A stretch of DNA of 64,000 bases, taken from contig CAINGU010000113.1 of NCBI GenBank assembly GCA_903848645.1, forward strand, positions 1 through 64,000, given 5' to 3'. The stretch comes from an uncultured cyanobacterium. Lineage in GTDB: Bacteria > Cyanobacteriota > Cyanobacteriia > Cyanobacteriales > Nostocaceae. The notes beneath the pieces are model-generated. The model did no database searches, had not been told where the DNA came from, and was given only the letters and a program-made list of their open reading frames with translations. Position 1 is the first letter of the stretch. The number at the start of each line of letters is the position of its first letter. Both the position numbers and the translations under genes were made by a program. Below are positions 20,503 through 29,166 of this stretch, piece after piece.

Positions 20503-22584
20503 ATGACTAATCTTTATTGTTCTCAAGGGCATCAAAATCCGTCTGGTAGTAGATTTTGTCTTCAGTGTGGGGAGAAAATTGTCAATATACCAGGATCTGT
20601 AAATCAGGGTATTCAACCGGGACAAACTTTAGGCGATCGCTATGTTATTATTCGGCAAATTGGACAAGGAGGATTTGGACGAACTTATTTAGCTGAAGAT
20701 ATTAACCGCTTTCGAGAAGCTTGTGTTTTAAAAGAATTTTCTCCCCAAGTACAAACTCCTTATGTTGTCCAAAAAGCTGAAGAACTTTTTCAGCGAGAAG
20801 CAAGTGTTCTTTATAAATTACAACATCCCCAAATTCCCCGGTTTCGGGAACTATTACGCCTCAATTTACAAGGTAAAGAAAGTCTTTTTTTAGTCCAAGA
20901 TTATGTAGATGGTGAAACTTATAATTCTTTATTAAATATTCGTCAACAACGGGGTTTAAAATTTACAGAAGCAGAAATCCGCCAACTATTACAGCAAATT
21001 TTACCAGTTCTGGAATATATTCACTCTGTTGGTGTAATTCATCGTGATATTTCTCCTGATAATTTAATGCTTCGTAGTAGTGATCAATTACCTGTGTTAA
21101 TTGATTTTGGAGGTGTTAAACAAGTAGCCGCAACTGTCGCTTCTCAATATTATCAAACAGGGGCAATTTCATCTCCTTCTAATGGCACTTTGTTGGGAAA
21201 AATAGGATTTGCACCCCCAGAACAAATGCAAACTGGTGTGGTGTCTACTCACAGTGACTTGTATGCTTTAGCTGTCACGATGTTAGTTTTACTGACAGGT
21301 AAACAACCCCAGGAATTAATTGATACTTATAATCTTACTTGGCAATGGCGGCGAGAAGTCAGCCTAAGTGCCGCATTTGGACAAATCATAGATAAAATGT
21401 TATCACCAATTGCCAGCGATCGCTATCAAACAGTCCGTCAACTTCTCCAAGCCCTGAACCCCCAACCTGTTAGCTATCCGCAAACTCAACCCCCCACATC
21501 TGTAACTGTCGCTTTTTCTCCCCCCAAAACCCCAGTTTCTGAACCTGTAATTACTCCTACTCCTCCCAAGCCAGGTATTTGGACAGGAACAAATGTGTTT
21601 ATTATGACTTTGGCTTTATTTACTAGTGTGGGCTTACTTGCGTGGGGATTCAAAAACCGTACCGCAAATTTACAGGGGAGTAACCCGACAATTATATCTA
21701 GTCCGAATAGCACAGAAACAGCAAAACCCGCAGTTAATTTTTCACCAGAGGAAAAACAACGCAAACAAAAACTGAGCGATAGCCGTGAAGAATTAGGGAT
21801 AAATTATAAATTTTATGTTACACTCGTAAATCAAGTCTTTCGGGAAAAAGATCCCAGTTTAAAGGGACGTGTTCTTAGCGATAGTCCAGAAGATGAAAGT
21901 TTAAGGGCAGAATGGGATCAAACCGCCGCACAAGTCCTAGAAAAGCTATCAGAACTCAGTCCTGAATCCCGTCGTCAACTGGGAAATTACACTTGGGCAG
22001 AACGCGCAACCTGGAAAGCCGCAGTCAATAAAATCAACGTTGGTAGTCGTTCTTTATATGATTTGGGAGATATAGCTTTTTTCAGTGAATTTCCTGAACA
22101 AAAGGGTAAAGATTTTATCAAACAACCTATTGGACAAGTTTGGTACGCATTTGTTAATGATCAACTTAACGCCATTCTTTCTAAAAGCGCATTTGCAAGA
22201 ATAGTCTTTCCTGAAGGTGCTACGGGTAAAACAGTTAATGGAAGTCTGCAACCAGGAAGAGGTAAAGTTTTCATTGCTGGATTAGCTAAAGACCAAAATA
22301 TGGAAGTTAAGCTAGAAGCAAATACAAAAGTTTTATTATCAATTTATTCTCCTTCTGGGAAAATCGCATTTTTAGAAGATTCTCCAGAACGGACTCTATC
22401 TAAAACATTACCAGAAACAGGATTTTATGAATTTGTCGTTGTTTCTACAGCTTCAGAACCCGTAGATTATCAACTCACTGTCACCGCAGAAAATCCCCCA
22501 CAACCAGAACCTACACCAACGGAAGAACCAACTCCGACGGAAATACCTACATCTACACCGACACCTACACCTGAGAGTAATTGA
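20503..22584 (+). CDS. Ser/Thr protein kinase, paralogue of the preceding gene with extra C-terminal domain
   Basis: The 693-residue protein repeats the architecture of its neighbour: zinc ribbon (YCSQGHQNPSGSRFCLQCG), kinase domain (GQGGFGRTYLA, VLKEFSP, HRDISPDNL, LIDFGGVKQ), one membrane helix (about 365-385) and the same outside domain (PEDESLRAEWDQTAAQVLEKL ... IGQVWYAFVNDQL). It then adds a beta-rich domain resembling bacterial pre-peptidase C-terminal domains (about 565-660) and a Pro/Thr-rich tail (PTPTEEPTPTEIP). The extra domain suggests binding to a cell-wall or surface ligand. Its last 20 bp overlap the end of the convergent gene on the minus strand. Confidence 0.88.
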   Translation: MTNLYCSQGHQNPSGSRFCLQCGEKIVNIPGSVNQGIQPGQTLGDRYVIIRQIGQGGFGRTYLAEDINRFREACVLKEFSPQVQTPYVVQKAEELFQREASVLYKLQHPQIPRFRELLRLNLQGKESLFLVQDYVDGETYNSLLNIRQQRGLKFTEAEIRQLLQQILPVLEYIHSVGVIHRDISPDNLMLRSSDQLPVLIDFGGVKQVAATVASQYYQTGAISSPSNGTLLGKIGFAPPEQMQTGVVSTHSDLYALAVTMLVLLTGKQPQELIDTYNLTWQWRREVSLSAAFGQIIDKMLSPIASDRYQTVRQLLQALNPQPVSYPQTQPPTSVTVAFSPPKTPVSEPVITPTPPKPGIWTGTNVFIMTLALFTSVGLLAWGFKNRTANLQGSNPTIISSPNSTETAKPAVNFSPEEKQRKQKLSDSREELGINYKFYVTLVNQVFREKDPSLKGRVLSDSPEDESLRAEWDQTAAQVLEKLSELSPESRRQLGNYTWAERATWKAAVNKINVGSRSLYDLGDIAFFSEFPEQKGKDFIKQPIGQVWYAFVNDQLNAILSKSAFARIVFPEGATGKTVNGSLQPGRGKVFIAGLAKDQNMEVKLEANTKVLLSIYSPSGKIAFLEDSPERTLSKTLPETGFYEFVVVSTASEPVDYQLTVTAENPPQPEPTPTEEPTPTEIPTSTPTPTPESN

Positions 22585-23275
22585 AAAGGGTGGTTTTAAC
22601 AGCACCATTAGCGCCGAACGCCGCAGCTACAGATTGGAAGTTTTGCAGCCGATTCAACCATTGATTCCAGTGATAAACTAACTTTGTGCGATCAAACTGA
22701 AAAACTTCTGCTTCTTGGTCAGGTAAAGCCACAACAATTAAAGCATGATTAATTTTATCGCCAAATAGATTAGTTTGATATTGTCTATTAATTGCGCCGC
22801 AATAAGCAGTTAGTTGTAAAGGTTTATCATAAAGTTTTTCTAGTTTCCCCTTTGGTTCTTCGGCTGTTGTCCATTCAATGACGTGGGGAATACCTTGATA
22901 ACGCGCCACAAAATCAACTTTACCAGCGTAAGTTTCCACATAGTTAGGTACAACTTGCTCAACCAGTTGCACATCGCTAATATGTTTAAATAAAGGTTGA
23001 ATGCTATCCCAATAAGGTTGAATAAAGTTGTTTATAGGTTGCTGTGAGTGAGTTTGGAAATGGTGCTGAATCATTTTATGTAAAGTATTTCCCCGAATAC
23101 GACTACTATTAGCAATACGATTTGCTTCTGCATCTCCAACCTTTTTCCGCCAATAGTAAAGTCCATTTCGAGACTCTTGGGTTTGTGTGGCTTTGAGAAC
23201 TGTGGTGACAGCAGGAAGGAGAACGCCGTTATTACCTCGGTAGTAGCATTGGCTGTTGATGTAGGTAGATTTCAT
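22565..23275 (-). CDS. PD-(D/E)XK nuclease-like protein (MGME1/RecB-exonuclease type), possibly altered active site
   Basis: This 236-residue protein has an N-terminal helical part (LPAVTTVLKATQ... RGNTLHKMIQHHF) and a nuclease-like core VDFVARYQGIPHVIEWTTAE followed by LQLTAYCGAIN. The layout matches the RecB-like/MGME1 group, where the core reads D...(D/E)x(K)T. Here the expected Lys position appears to be Thr (EWTTA), which could abolish or change catalysis, or be typical of a cyanobacterial subfamily. It is divergent from the STAND ATPase gene (160-bp gap) and tail-to-tail overlapping with the kinase gene. DNA processing is the likely field; the exact role is unknown. Confidence 0.65.
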   Translation of the reverse strand: MKSTYINSQCYYRGNNGVLLPAVTTVLKATQTQESRNGLYYWRKKVGDAEANRIANSSRIRGNTLHKMIQHHFQTHSQQPINNFIQPYWDSIQPLFKHISDVQLVEQVVPNYVETYAGKVDFVARYQGIPHVIEWTTAEEPKGKLEKLYDKPLQLTAYCGAINRQYQTNLFGDKINHALIVVALPDQEAEVFQFDRTKLVYHWNQWLNRLQNFQSVAAAFGANGAVKTTLFNYSQV

Positions 23276-23434
23276 AGCTTTGTGCGTATTGAGTGACTAC
23301 ATCAACTAGCTTCGAGGGTTGGTGTCTGAGATAGCGTCTGAGTAAGTTGTCTAGGGTGTATGACTTTGTGTATGAAAGTGTATGACTTTTGATAATAATG
23401 CGGCTACAATAATTACAAATTCTGTAGTTAAAAT

Positions 23435-25546
23435 ATGACTGGGCGATCGCTTACTGCATCTATAAAAGGTATCGAAAAAGCAGAAAAAGCTTTGCAAAGT
23501 AATAGCTTAAATAAAACAGCCTTAGCTAGAGATTTAGGCTTTTCTCGTTCAACTGTTACTAATTTCTTTCGTCAGATACCAATTGAACGCTTGAATTTTG
23601 AGGAAATTTGCACAAAACTAGGTTTAGACTGGCAAGATATTGTTGATATAACAGCAAACGAAACTGAAATCGAGGAAATCGAAAATACTATATTTAAAGA
23701 TCCTAATTTTTTAGGACGTGAGGAAGATATAGCAAATCTCAACAACCTGGTTAATGAGGGTAAAAAAGTTATTCTGATTAAAGCTGAGGGTGGTATCGGG
23801 AAAACAACCTTGGCTGAAAATTGGTTTAAAATTCAAGGTTTAGAATATTTAAAACTTAATGTAGGAACAACATCTCAAAATATCCAATCAGTAGAAGATT
23901 GGGTAAAGTTAAAGTTAAAAGATTATTTTCAAGTTCCACCATTAGAAAATTTCATGACAATGCTGGAACAATTTAAAATAGAGTTACAGAATCTAAAAAT
24001 AGGTATTTTAATTGATAACCTTGAACCTGTAATAAAAAATGGAGAATTTATAGAACTACATAAAAATTATGTGGATTTATTGGAAATACTTGCTAATCAA
24101 AATATTCAAGTGATTACCATTATAACAAGTCGTGAGCAGATTTCTGAGCATAAAATATTTAGGTTGCCAACTTTTTATAATTATGATTTAGAGGGATTAA
24201 ATGAAAAAACATGGCAAGAATATTTTGAAAATAAAGAAATAATAATAGATAATGATTCTTTAAATGCAATATGGCGAAATTATGGCGGTAATGCTGAAGC
24301 TATGTCTCTGCTTGCTGCTGATATTTTAAATGAATCAAAAGGAGATTTAAAGGCTTACTGGCAAGATAATAGTGAGGACTTATTAAGACATCGTTCTTTA
24401 GAACAACTTGTAAAATCTCAGTTTGATAAACTCAGAAATGATAATTTACAGGCTTATAATTTGCTTTGTCGTGTAGGAGTTTATCCTAATCAAGATATTA
24501 ATTTACCAGAGATATGGTTATCTTGCTTACTTTGGGATGTACCTAAGAATAAACGAAAGAGAGTTATTAAAGATTTACTATCGTGCTGTTTAATTAAAAA
24601 GCATGGTGAAGATTATTATCTGCATCCAGTTATCAGGGTTGAAGCTGAAGCTACACAGAGATTTAATTTAGTTGATAAAACTTTAGATAATCACTTAATG
24701 CTCATAAAAAAAGAGTTAGATAATAGCATTGCTGATAATCCACAGATACAATCTTGGTTAGAATGGATAAATAAAAAACTTCTACTTTTATCAAATAACT
24801 ATAAAAAATCTGCCTTTTGTGCTTTCTATCTAAGTTATTTAATTTACCGTTATGAAAAATCAAATCCATTATATTTTGCTAAAAGATTTTCATACTATGA
24901 GCTTGCTTCTAAACTTGATTACAATTTTTATTTTCTTCTAAAAGGAGCAGATGATTTTATCGAACAAAAAGCTGATCAAATAATAGATGAAAATATAGAA
25001 ATTATTTATAATGAATATTTAAGAACCAAAAATGAGCTAATTTATACAAAAATGAATGAAGAAATATTTAAAACATTCCTAGATATTATAATATTTTTCA
25101 TATATGATTATCAACAGTTAGAAACTATCTTAACACAAAAAGATGAATTAAAAAAAATTCTCACTCAGCTAATTGGGGAAGGTCACAATATATTAGAATC
25201 AACAATGAACTTCCAATTAAATGACTTTAAACACATAAAATCAGGAAATCAAGAACAAAGACAAGAATTTATTAATGAATATAAAAGAATAAATCATATC
25301 ACAGATAAAGTAATAGAATTAAACATTTATGACTCTTTATTTTCTATTTTTGAAAAATTTATTCTTGGAACAAAATGGCAATCATTTTTATTAGATAAAA
25401 TAGTGCTTAAAAGCTATTATTGCGCTAATCTATTACTTATAAATTGCTTATATCTTACTTCCCCAGAAATTCGCTCTTATATAGAAGACACCCTATTCCT
25501 ACCCATTGAAGAAATAGAAAACCGCCCATTCAAATATCAAGGATAA
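23435..25546 (+). CDS. HTH-NB-ARC STAND ATPase with unassigned C-terminal half (defence-type candidate)
   Basis: The 703-residue protein starts with a helix-turn-helix-like domain (about 1-75; NKTALARDLGFSRSTVTNFF). An NB-ARC/STAND NTPase follows, with Walker A GGIGKTT (119-125), Walker B ILIDNLEP (191-198) and a sensor-like TSRE. A winged-helix-like region leads into about 300 C-terminal residues rich in Lys, Asn, Ile and aromatic residues, in which I recognise no WD40, TPR or effector signature. STAND ATPases often act as ligand-triggered switches, some in antiphage immunity. The gene is more AT-rich than its neighbours and sits beside a nuclease-like gene, Uma2 and a PIN module, consistent with transfer. 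The ligand and output are unknown. Confidence 0.75.
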   Translation: MTGRSLTASIKGIEKAEKALQSNSLNKTALARDLGFSRSTVTNFFRQIPIERLNFEEICTKLGLDWQDIVDITANETEIEEIENTIFKDPNFLGREEDIANLNNLVNEGKKVILIKAEGGIGKTTLAENWFKIQGLEYLKLNVGTTSQNIQSVEDWVKLKLKDYFQVPPLENFMTMLEQFKIELQNLKIGILIDNLEPVIKNGEFIELHKNYVDLLEILANQNIQVITIITSREQISEHKIFRLPTFYNYDLEGLNEKTWQEYFENKEIIIDNDSLNAIWRNYGGNAEAMSLLAADILNESKGDLKAYWQDNSEDLLRHRSLEQLVKSQFDKLRNDNLQAYNLLCRVGVYPNQDINLPEIWLSCLLWDVPKNKRKRVIKDLLSCCLIKKHGEDYYLHPVIRVEAEATQRFNLVDKTLDNHLMLIKKELDNSIADNPQIQSWLEWINKKLLLLSNNYKKSAFCAFYLSYLIYRYEKSNPLYFAKRFSYYELASKLDYNFYFLLKGADDFIEQKADQIIDENIEIIYNEYLRTKNELIYTKMNEEIFKTFLDIIIFFIYDYQQLETILTQKDELKKILTQLIGEGHNILESTMNFQLNDFKHIKSGNQEQRQEFINEYKRINHITDKVIELNIYDSLFSIFEKFILGTKWQSFLLDKIVLKSYYCANLLLINCLYLTSPEIRSYIEDTLFLPIEEIENRPFKYQG

Positions 25547-25602
25547 ACTTTCTCACTTTTGATTTGACCTTTTATATCATAAGTAATTATCCGAACTTCA
25601 TA

Positions 25603-26187
25603 TTATTCTTTATCGTCAAAATTCACATCTTGATAAATGTCAATTAAACTAATTTCAAAATCAAGATGTTGTAACTTAACAATATCATTTTCAGATTTAT
25701 ATTCTCGAAAAATCCATTCTCCCTCATTAGTTTGGCTATAGTGCATCACTTGATATTGATTTTGTTCCACTAAAACATATTCTTTAAATTGCGGAATAGA
25801 ACGATAAAAAGTAAATTTATCACCTTGGTCATAATTTTTTGTAGACTTAGATAAAACCTCAACAATTAACAAAGGATTAGTAATAGTAGTATTATTTTTA
25901 CCTGTATAACTAGCCTGACCATCAGTTACAATCACGTCAGGATAAGTATATTCTTTAAATTGTGGAATCCATAAACGCATATCTCCCATAAAAACTTCGT
26001 TGCTTTTACGTCTGAGTGCATATAGTAAAATCGCCGCAATAGCTAGTGTAATTTTATTATGATTACCAGTTCCACCAGTCATAGGTATAATTTCTCCATT
26101 GCGATATTCGCTTTTATAAAGTGCTTTTTCCTCTAGTTCTAAATATTCTTCAGGGGTGTAAATATGTTTGCGAGTTTGTACTTGCAT
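25603..26187 (-). CDS. Uma2-family (DUF820) PD-(D/E)XK protein
   Basis: The 194-residue product shows the Uma2 pattern: N-terminal YTPEEYLELEE and YRNGEIIPMTGG, then the nuclease-fold core YTYPDVIVTDGQ ... NPLLIVEVLSKSTKNYD and FYRSIPQFKEYVLVEQ. This family is hugely expanded in cyanobacteria and adopts a restriction-endonuclease-like fold with the E-x-L/V-S motif; the biological role is unresolved. It is convergent with the STAND gene and divergent from the PIN module. Full length for the family. Confidence 0.92.
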   Translation of the reverse strand: MQVQTRKHIYTPEEYLELEEKALYKSEYRNGEIIPMTGGTGNHNKITLAIAAILLYALRRKSNEVFMGDMRLWIPQFKEYTYPDVIVTDGQASYTGKNNTTITNPLLIVEVLSKSTKNYDQGDKFTFYRSIPQFKEYVLVEQNQYQVMHYSQTNEGEWIFREYKSENDIVKLQHLDFEISLIDIYQDVNFDDKE

Positions 26188-26309
26188 ATTGTTTTCCTTA
26201 ATTTGGTTAATTCCTCATATTAGCACAATCAAAAATACCATCTCCATAATCGTGTAGGAATAGATGCTTATACGCTAACAAACGTTTTATGAACTTTTCC
26301 TAATAAGAA

Positions 26310-26325
26310 TGTATGCTACAATAAG
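26310..26325 (+). promoter_or_regulatory. Candidate extended -10 promoter of the PIN toxin-antitoxin pair
   Basis: TGCTACAAT (extended -10 with TACAAT at 26317-26322) lies about 65 bp before the antitoxin start, within a 200-bp intergenic gap. No clear -35 was found at the ideal spacing, which is tolerated for extended -10 promoters. Confidence 0.35.
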
Positions 26326-26387
26326 GCTCAGTTTAGTTAAATTCTACCTTAAAAGAAATTGATATTACCACTGGAGGTTGATCAAAA

Positions 26388-26609
26388 ATGCTAAACCAAT
26401 CTATTGCTGAAATGACTTTACAGGATTTAGAATCCTTAATTAATAGACTTGTTGATGAAAAAATCAATCAGATTAATCTTCCTAAACATCACAAAATAGA
26501 AAAAACTGAACTTGTTCAAAAAATACATACCTTGCAAAAAAACTTAAAGCAAAAATATGGAGAGTTTTCTGATTTGACAGAATTATTGCGAGAAGATAGA
26601 AACAGATGA
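26388..26609 (+). CDS. Antitoxin-like small protein paired with PIN toxin
   Basis: The 73-residue, charged and helical protein (MLNQSIAEMTLQDLESLINRLVDEKI...) ends four bases inside the following PIN gene (ATGA overlap). Size, charge, position and coupling are those of an antitoxin of a VapBC-type system. I do not recognise a specific DNA-binding fold such as AbrB, RHH or Phd; similar short 'LESLINRLVDEKI' proteins accompany PIN genes in cyanobacteria. A Shine-Dalgarno (GGAGG, 26371-26375) lies about 12 nt ahead of the start. Confidence 0.75.
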   Translation: MLNQSIAEMTLQDLESLINRLVDEKINQINLPKHHKIEKTELVQKIHTLQKNLKQKYGEFSDLTELLREDRNR

Positions 26610-27040
26610 TCACAGATAAAATTGTCATTGATAGCAGCGTAGCCATTAAATGGTTTATTGCTCAAGATTATTCATTAGAAGCAAATAAAATTCTTGATAC
26701 TTATCAAGCACAACAAATTATCTTGATTGCACCAGACTTAATTTATGCAGAAATTGGTAATATTGTTTGGAAAATACAGCGATTTCAAGGTTTAACAAAT
26801 CAGGAAGCTGAGATGATACTTGATTTATTTCAGCAAATACAGTTAAAAATATTTCCTGCTGATGAATTATTAAAAGATGCCTATCAGTTTGCAGTCAATT
26901 ATCAAAGAACCGTCTATGATAGCCTTTACGTAGTTTTAAGCATCAGAGAAAACTGTAAATTTATTACTGCTGATGAAAAATTGTACAATGCCATTTATCG
27001 GCATATTCCAAATATTCAACTTATTAAAGATTGGATTTAA
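26606..27040 (+). CDS. PIN-domain (VapC-type) ribonuclease toxin
   Basis: The 144-residue protein fits a PIN domain: first acidic residue in VIDSSVAIKWF (Asp8), second in PDLIYAEIGNIVWK (Glu near 50), third in YDSLYVVLSI and last in FITADEKLY. VapC toxins cleave RNA, commonly tRNA or rRNA, and are neutralised by the co-encoded antitoxin. All four conserved acids are present, so the protein looks active. It overlaps the antitoxin gene by 4 bp and ends 55 bp before the convergent pgk gene. Confidence 0.9.
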   Translation: MITDKIVIDSSVAIKWFIAQDYSLEANKILDTYQAQQIILIAPDLIYAEIGNIVWKIQRFQGLTNQEAEMILDLFQQIQLKIFPADELLKDAYQFAVNYQRTVYDSLYVVLSIRENCKFITADEKLYNAIYRHIPNIQLIKDWI

Positions 27041-27095
27041 GTTAATTGCAGAGAATGAAGGACAAAGCCAAAAACTTCATCCTTCATACTTTCAA

Positions 27096-28322
27096 TTATG
27101 CTTCATCCAAAGCTGCAATACCAGGTAATACTTTACCTTCCAACAACTCCAAACTCGCACCACCACCAGTAGAAATATGGCTCATTTGATCAGCCAAACC
27201 AACCTTTTCTACAGCCGCTACAGAGTCACCACCACCGATAATGGTAGTTGTGCCGGTTTTGCCAATTTCTGCTAGAGTATGAGCGATCGCTTCCGTACCC
27301 GCAGCAAATTTATCAAACTCAAACACACCCATAGGCCCATTCCAAATCACAGTCTTACAATCAGCCAAAGCCGCTTGGAAAACCTTGATAGAATCAGGAC
27401 CAATATCTAAACCCATACCATCGGCAGGGATATTTTCAATGCTGACAGTAGTAGCATTAGCATCAGGAGCAAACTTATCAGCAGAAACGATATCGGTAGG
27501 TAACAACAAAGCTACACCACGTTCTTTAGCCTTAGCTTCCAAAGCCTTTGCTAATTCGAGTTTGTCTTCTTCTACCAAAGACTTACCAACACTCAAACCA
27601 CGGGCTTTGTAGAAAGTGAAAATCATCCCACCGCCAATGATCAACTTATCGCACTTTTCTAACAAAGTTTCAATTACACCGATTTTGCTAGAAACCTTAG
27701 AACCGCCGATAATAGCCACCAAAGGACGTTGGGGTGCTTCAATTGCATTTTGTAAATATTGCAATTCCTTCTCAACCAAATAACCAGCCACAGAAGGACT
27801 CAAATAATGAGTTTTATCTTCCTTCAGAGCGCGAGTTACACCTTCAGTAGAAGCATGGGCGCGGTGTGCAGTCCCAAACGCATCATTTACATAAAAATCA
27901 GCGTTGCTTGCCAATTTCTTCGCAAATTCAGGCTCGTTCTCTTCTTCTTCCTTGTAGAAGCGGACATTTTCCAACAACAGCACTTGGCCATTTTCCAACT
28001 TAGCTACAGCAGCAGTAACTTCATCACCAATACAGTCATCAGTTTTAACAACTGGTTGTCCTAACAACTCAGCCAGGCGTTTAGCGACGGGAGTTAGACG
28101 TAACTTTTCAGTTACACCCTTGGGACGGCCGAAATGACTTGCTAAAATGACCTTAGCACCCTTTTGGGTCAAATCTTGGATAGTTGGCAACGCCGCCCGA
28201 ATACGGGTATCATCGGTAATGTTGCCTTGATCATCCACAGGCACGTTAAAATCAACTCGCACCAAAGCGCGTTTTCCAGATATATCAGCCGCAGATAAAC
28301 TTGCTAAACTTTTTTTAGACAC
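27096..28322 (-). CDS. pgk: Phosphoglycerate kinase
   Basis: The 408-residue enzyme has the PGK signatures [22 protein letters not shown], the hinge [12 protein letters not shown] and the nucleotide loop [14 protein letters not shown] followed by [13 protein letters not shown]. It interconverts 1,3-bisphosphoglycerate and 3-phosphoglycerate in the Calvin cycle and glycolysis. I place the start at the GTG at 28322 ([16 protein letters not shown]): AGGAG lies 9 nt upstream of it, while an in-frame TTG at 28328 is too close to that site. Monocistronic, with only a weak downstream hairpin. Confidence 0.97.
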   Translation of the reverse strand: MSKKSLASLSAADISGKRALVRVDFNVPVDDQGNITDDTRIRAALPTIQDLTQKGAKVILASHFGRPKGVTEKLRLTPVAKRLAELLGQPVVKTDDCIGDEVTAAVAKLENGQVLLLENVRFYKEEEENEPEFAKKLASNADFYVNDAFGTAHRAHASTEGVTRALKEDKTHYLSPSVAGYLVEKELQYLQNAIEAPQRPLVAIIGGSKVSSKIGVIETLLEKCDKLIIGGGMIFTFYKARGLSVGKSLVEEDKLELAKALEAKAKERGVALLLPTDIVSADKFAPDANATTVSIENIPADGMGLDIGPDSIKVFQAALADCKTVIWNGPMGVFEFDKFAAGTEAIAHTLAEIGKTGTTTIIGGGDSVAAVEKVGLADQMSHISTGGGASLELLEGKVLPGIAALDEA

Positions 28323-28410
28323 AGCCAAACTCTCCTGATTACTTTTTTGTTATTGTTTTCAAAATATGACCATCAAGATTTTACCGGAGTGAGGGGTGCA
28401 GAGGTGATAT

Positions 28411-28818
28411 ATGTTTAAAACAGTTCTATTTCCCATTGATCAAAGTCGAGAAGCCAGAGAGGCCGCTGATATAGTTGCCAATATTGTGCAAACCTATGGC
28501 AGTCGCTTAATTCTGCTTTCAGTCGTTGAAGAACCAGACCCAGAAGCACCTGCTACCAGTCCTATGGTATCTCCAGAAGCAGTTGCCAAACTCCTAGAAA
28601 ATGCCCAGGCTTTATTTTCTGGACAAGGAATTATAGCCGAATTACTAGAAAGACAAGGTAAACCAGCCTTTACTATCTGTGATGTTGCTGATGAAGTTGA
28701 GGCCAGTTTAATTATTATGGGTTGTCGAGGACTAGGCTTAACGGATGAAGGTGCAACTGATAGCGTTACTACGCGGGTAATTAACCTTTCCCCCTGTCCT
28801 GTTTTGATTGTTCCTTGA
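28411..28818 (+). CDS. Universal stress protein (UspA family)
   Basis: The 135-residue protein has one Usp domain: FKTVLFPIDQSREAREAADIV at the N-terminus and the ATP-binding-type loop MGCRGLGLTDE...SVTTRVINLSPCPVLIV at the C-terminus. The GxxG-9x-G(S/T) nucleotide motif is only partly matched, so ATP binding is uncertain. Single-domain Usp proteins respond to stress in many bacteria. It is divergent from pgk, with an 88-bp shared intergenic space. Confidence 0.93.
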   Translation: MFKTVLFPIDQSREAREAADIVANIVQTYGSRLILLSVVEEPDPEAPATSPMVSPEAVAKLLENAQALFSGQGIIAELLERQGKPAFTICDVADEVEASLIIMGCRGLGLTDEGATDSVTTRVINLSPCPVLIVP

Positions 28819-28827
28819 TTAACTATC

Positions 28828-28865
28828 GGGTGCGTTAATCTGAATCAACACAGTAAAACGCACCC
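28828..28865. terminator. Inverted repeat between convergent genes
   Basis: GGGTGCGTT and AACGCACCC form a 9-bp stem between the ends of the Usp gene and the convergent small-protein gene. There is no T-run, but the location suggests a bidirectional transcript end. Similar GGTAACGCACCCT ends occur at 39391-39456. Confidence 0.4.
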
Positions 28866-28884
28866 TGTAAATTATTTGTAATAT

Positions 28885-29145
28885 TTACTTCTCTTGTTCT
28901 AATTGCTGGTTCGCAAGTTCTAAATCTGGAAATTCACCACGTCTCATGCGTGTAACATATTCTTGAGCATCCATACCACCTAATAAATTGGGGGCTATTC
29001 CGGCAAATTCCATCAAGTTGCGGCTGGGTTTACGTTTGATTTCGCAATGTTGCAGTCTTTGGGTTAGGTGTGATATTAAACTTAATTGTTCATCAGGTGT
29101 AAGTGCGTCCGCTAGTGTCATCAACTCAATCAATTGTTTAGACAT
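28885..29145 (-). CDS. Small antitoxin-like protein of unknown function
   Basis: The 86-residue protein starts MSKQLIELMTLADALTPDEQLSLISHLTQRLQ, a helix pattern common to cyanobacterial antitoxin-like proteins. It continues with a basic stretch and an MDAQEYVTRMRRGEFPDLE tail. A Shine-Dalgarno (AGAGGAT) is correctly placed. No toxin gene is adjacent: the upstream neighbour on the same strand is an SDR dehydrogenase, 21 bp away. It could be an orphan antitoxin or an unrelated regulator. Confidence 0.55.
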   Translation of the reverse strand: MSKQLIELMTLADALTPDEQLSLISHLTQRLQHCEIKRKPSRNLMEFAGIAPNLLGGMDAQEYVTRMRRGEFPDLELANQQLEQEK

Positions 29146-29166
29146 TTGGCTTTATCCTCTATATCA

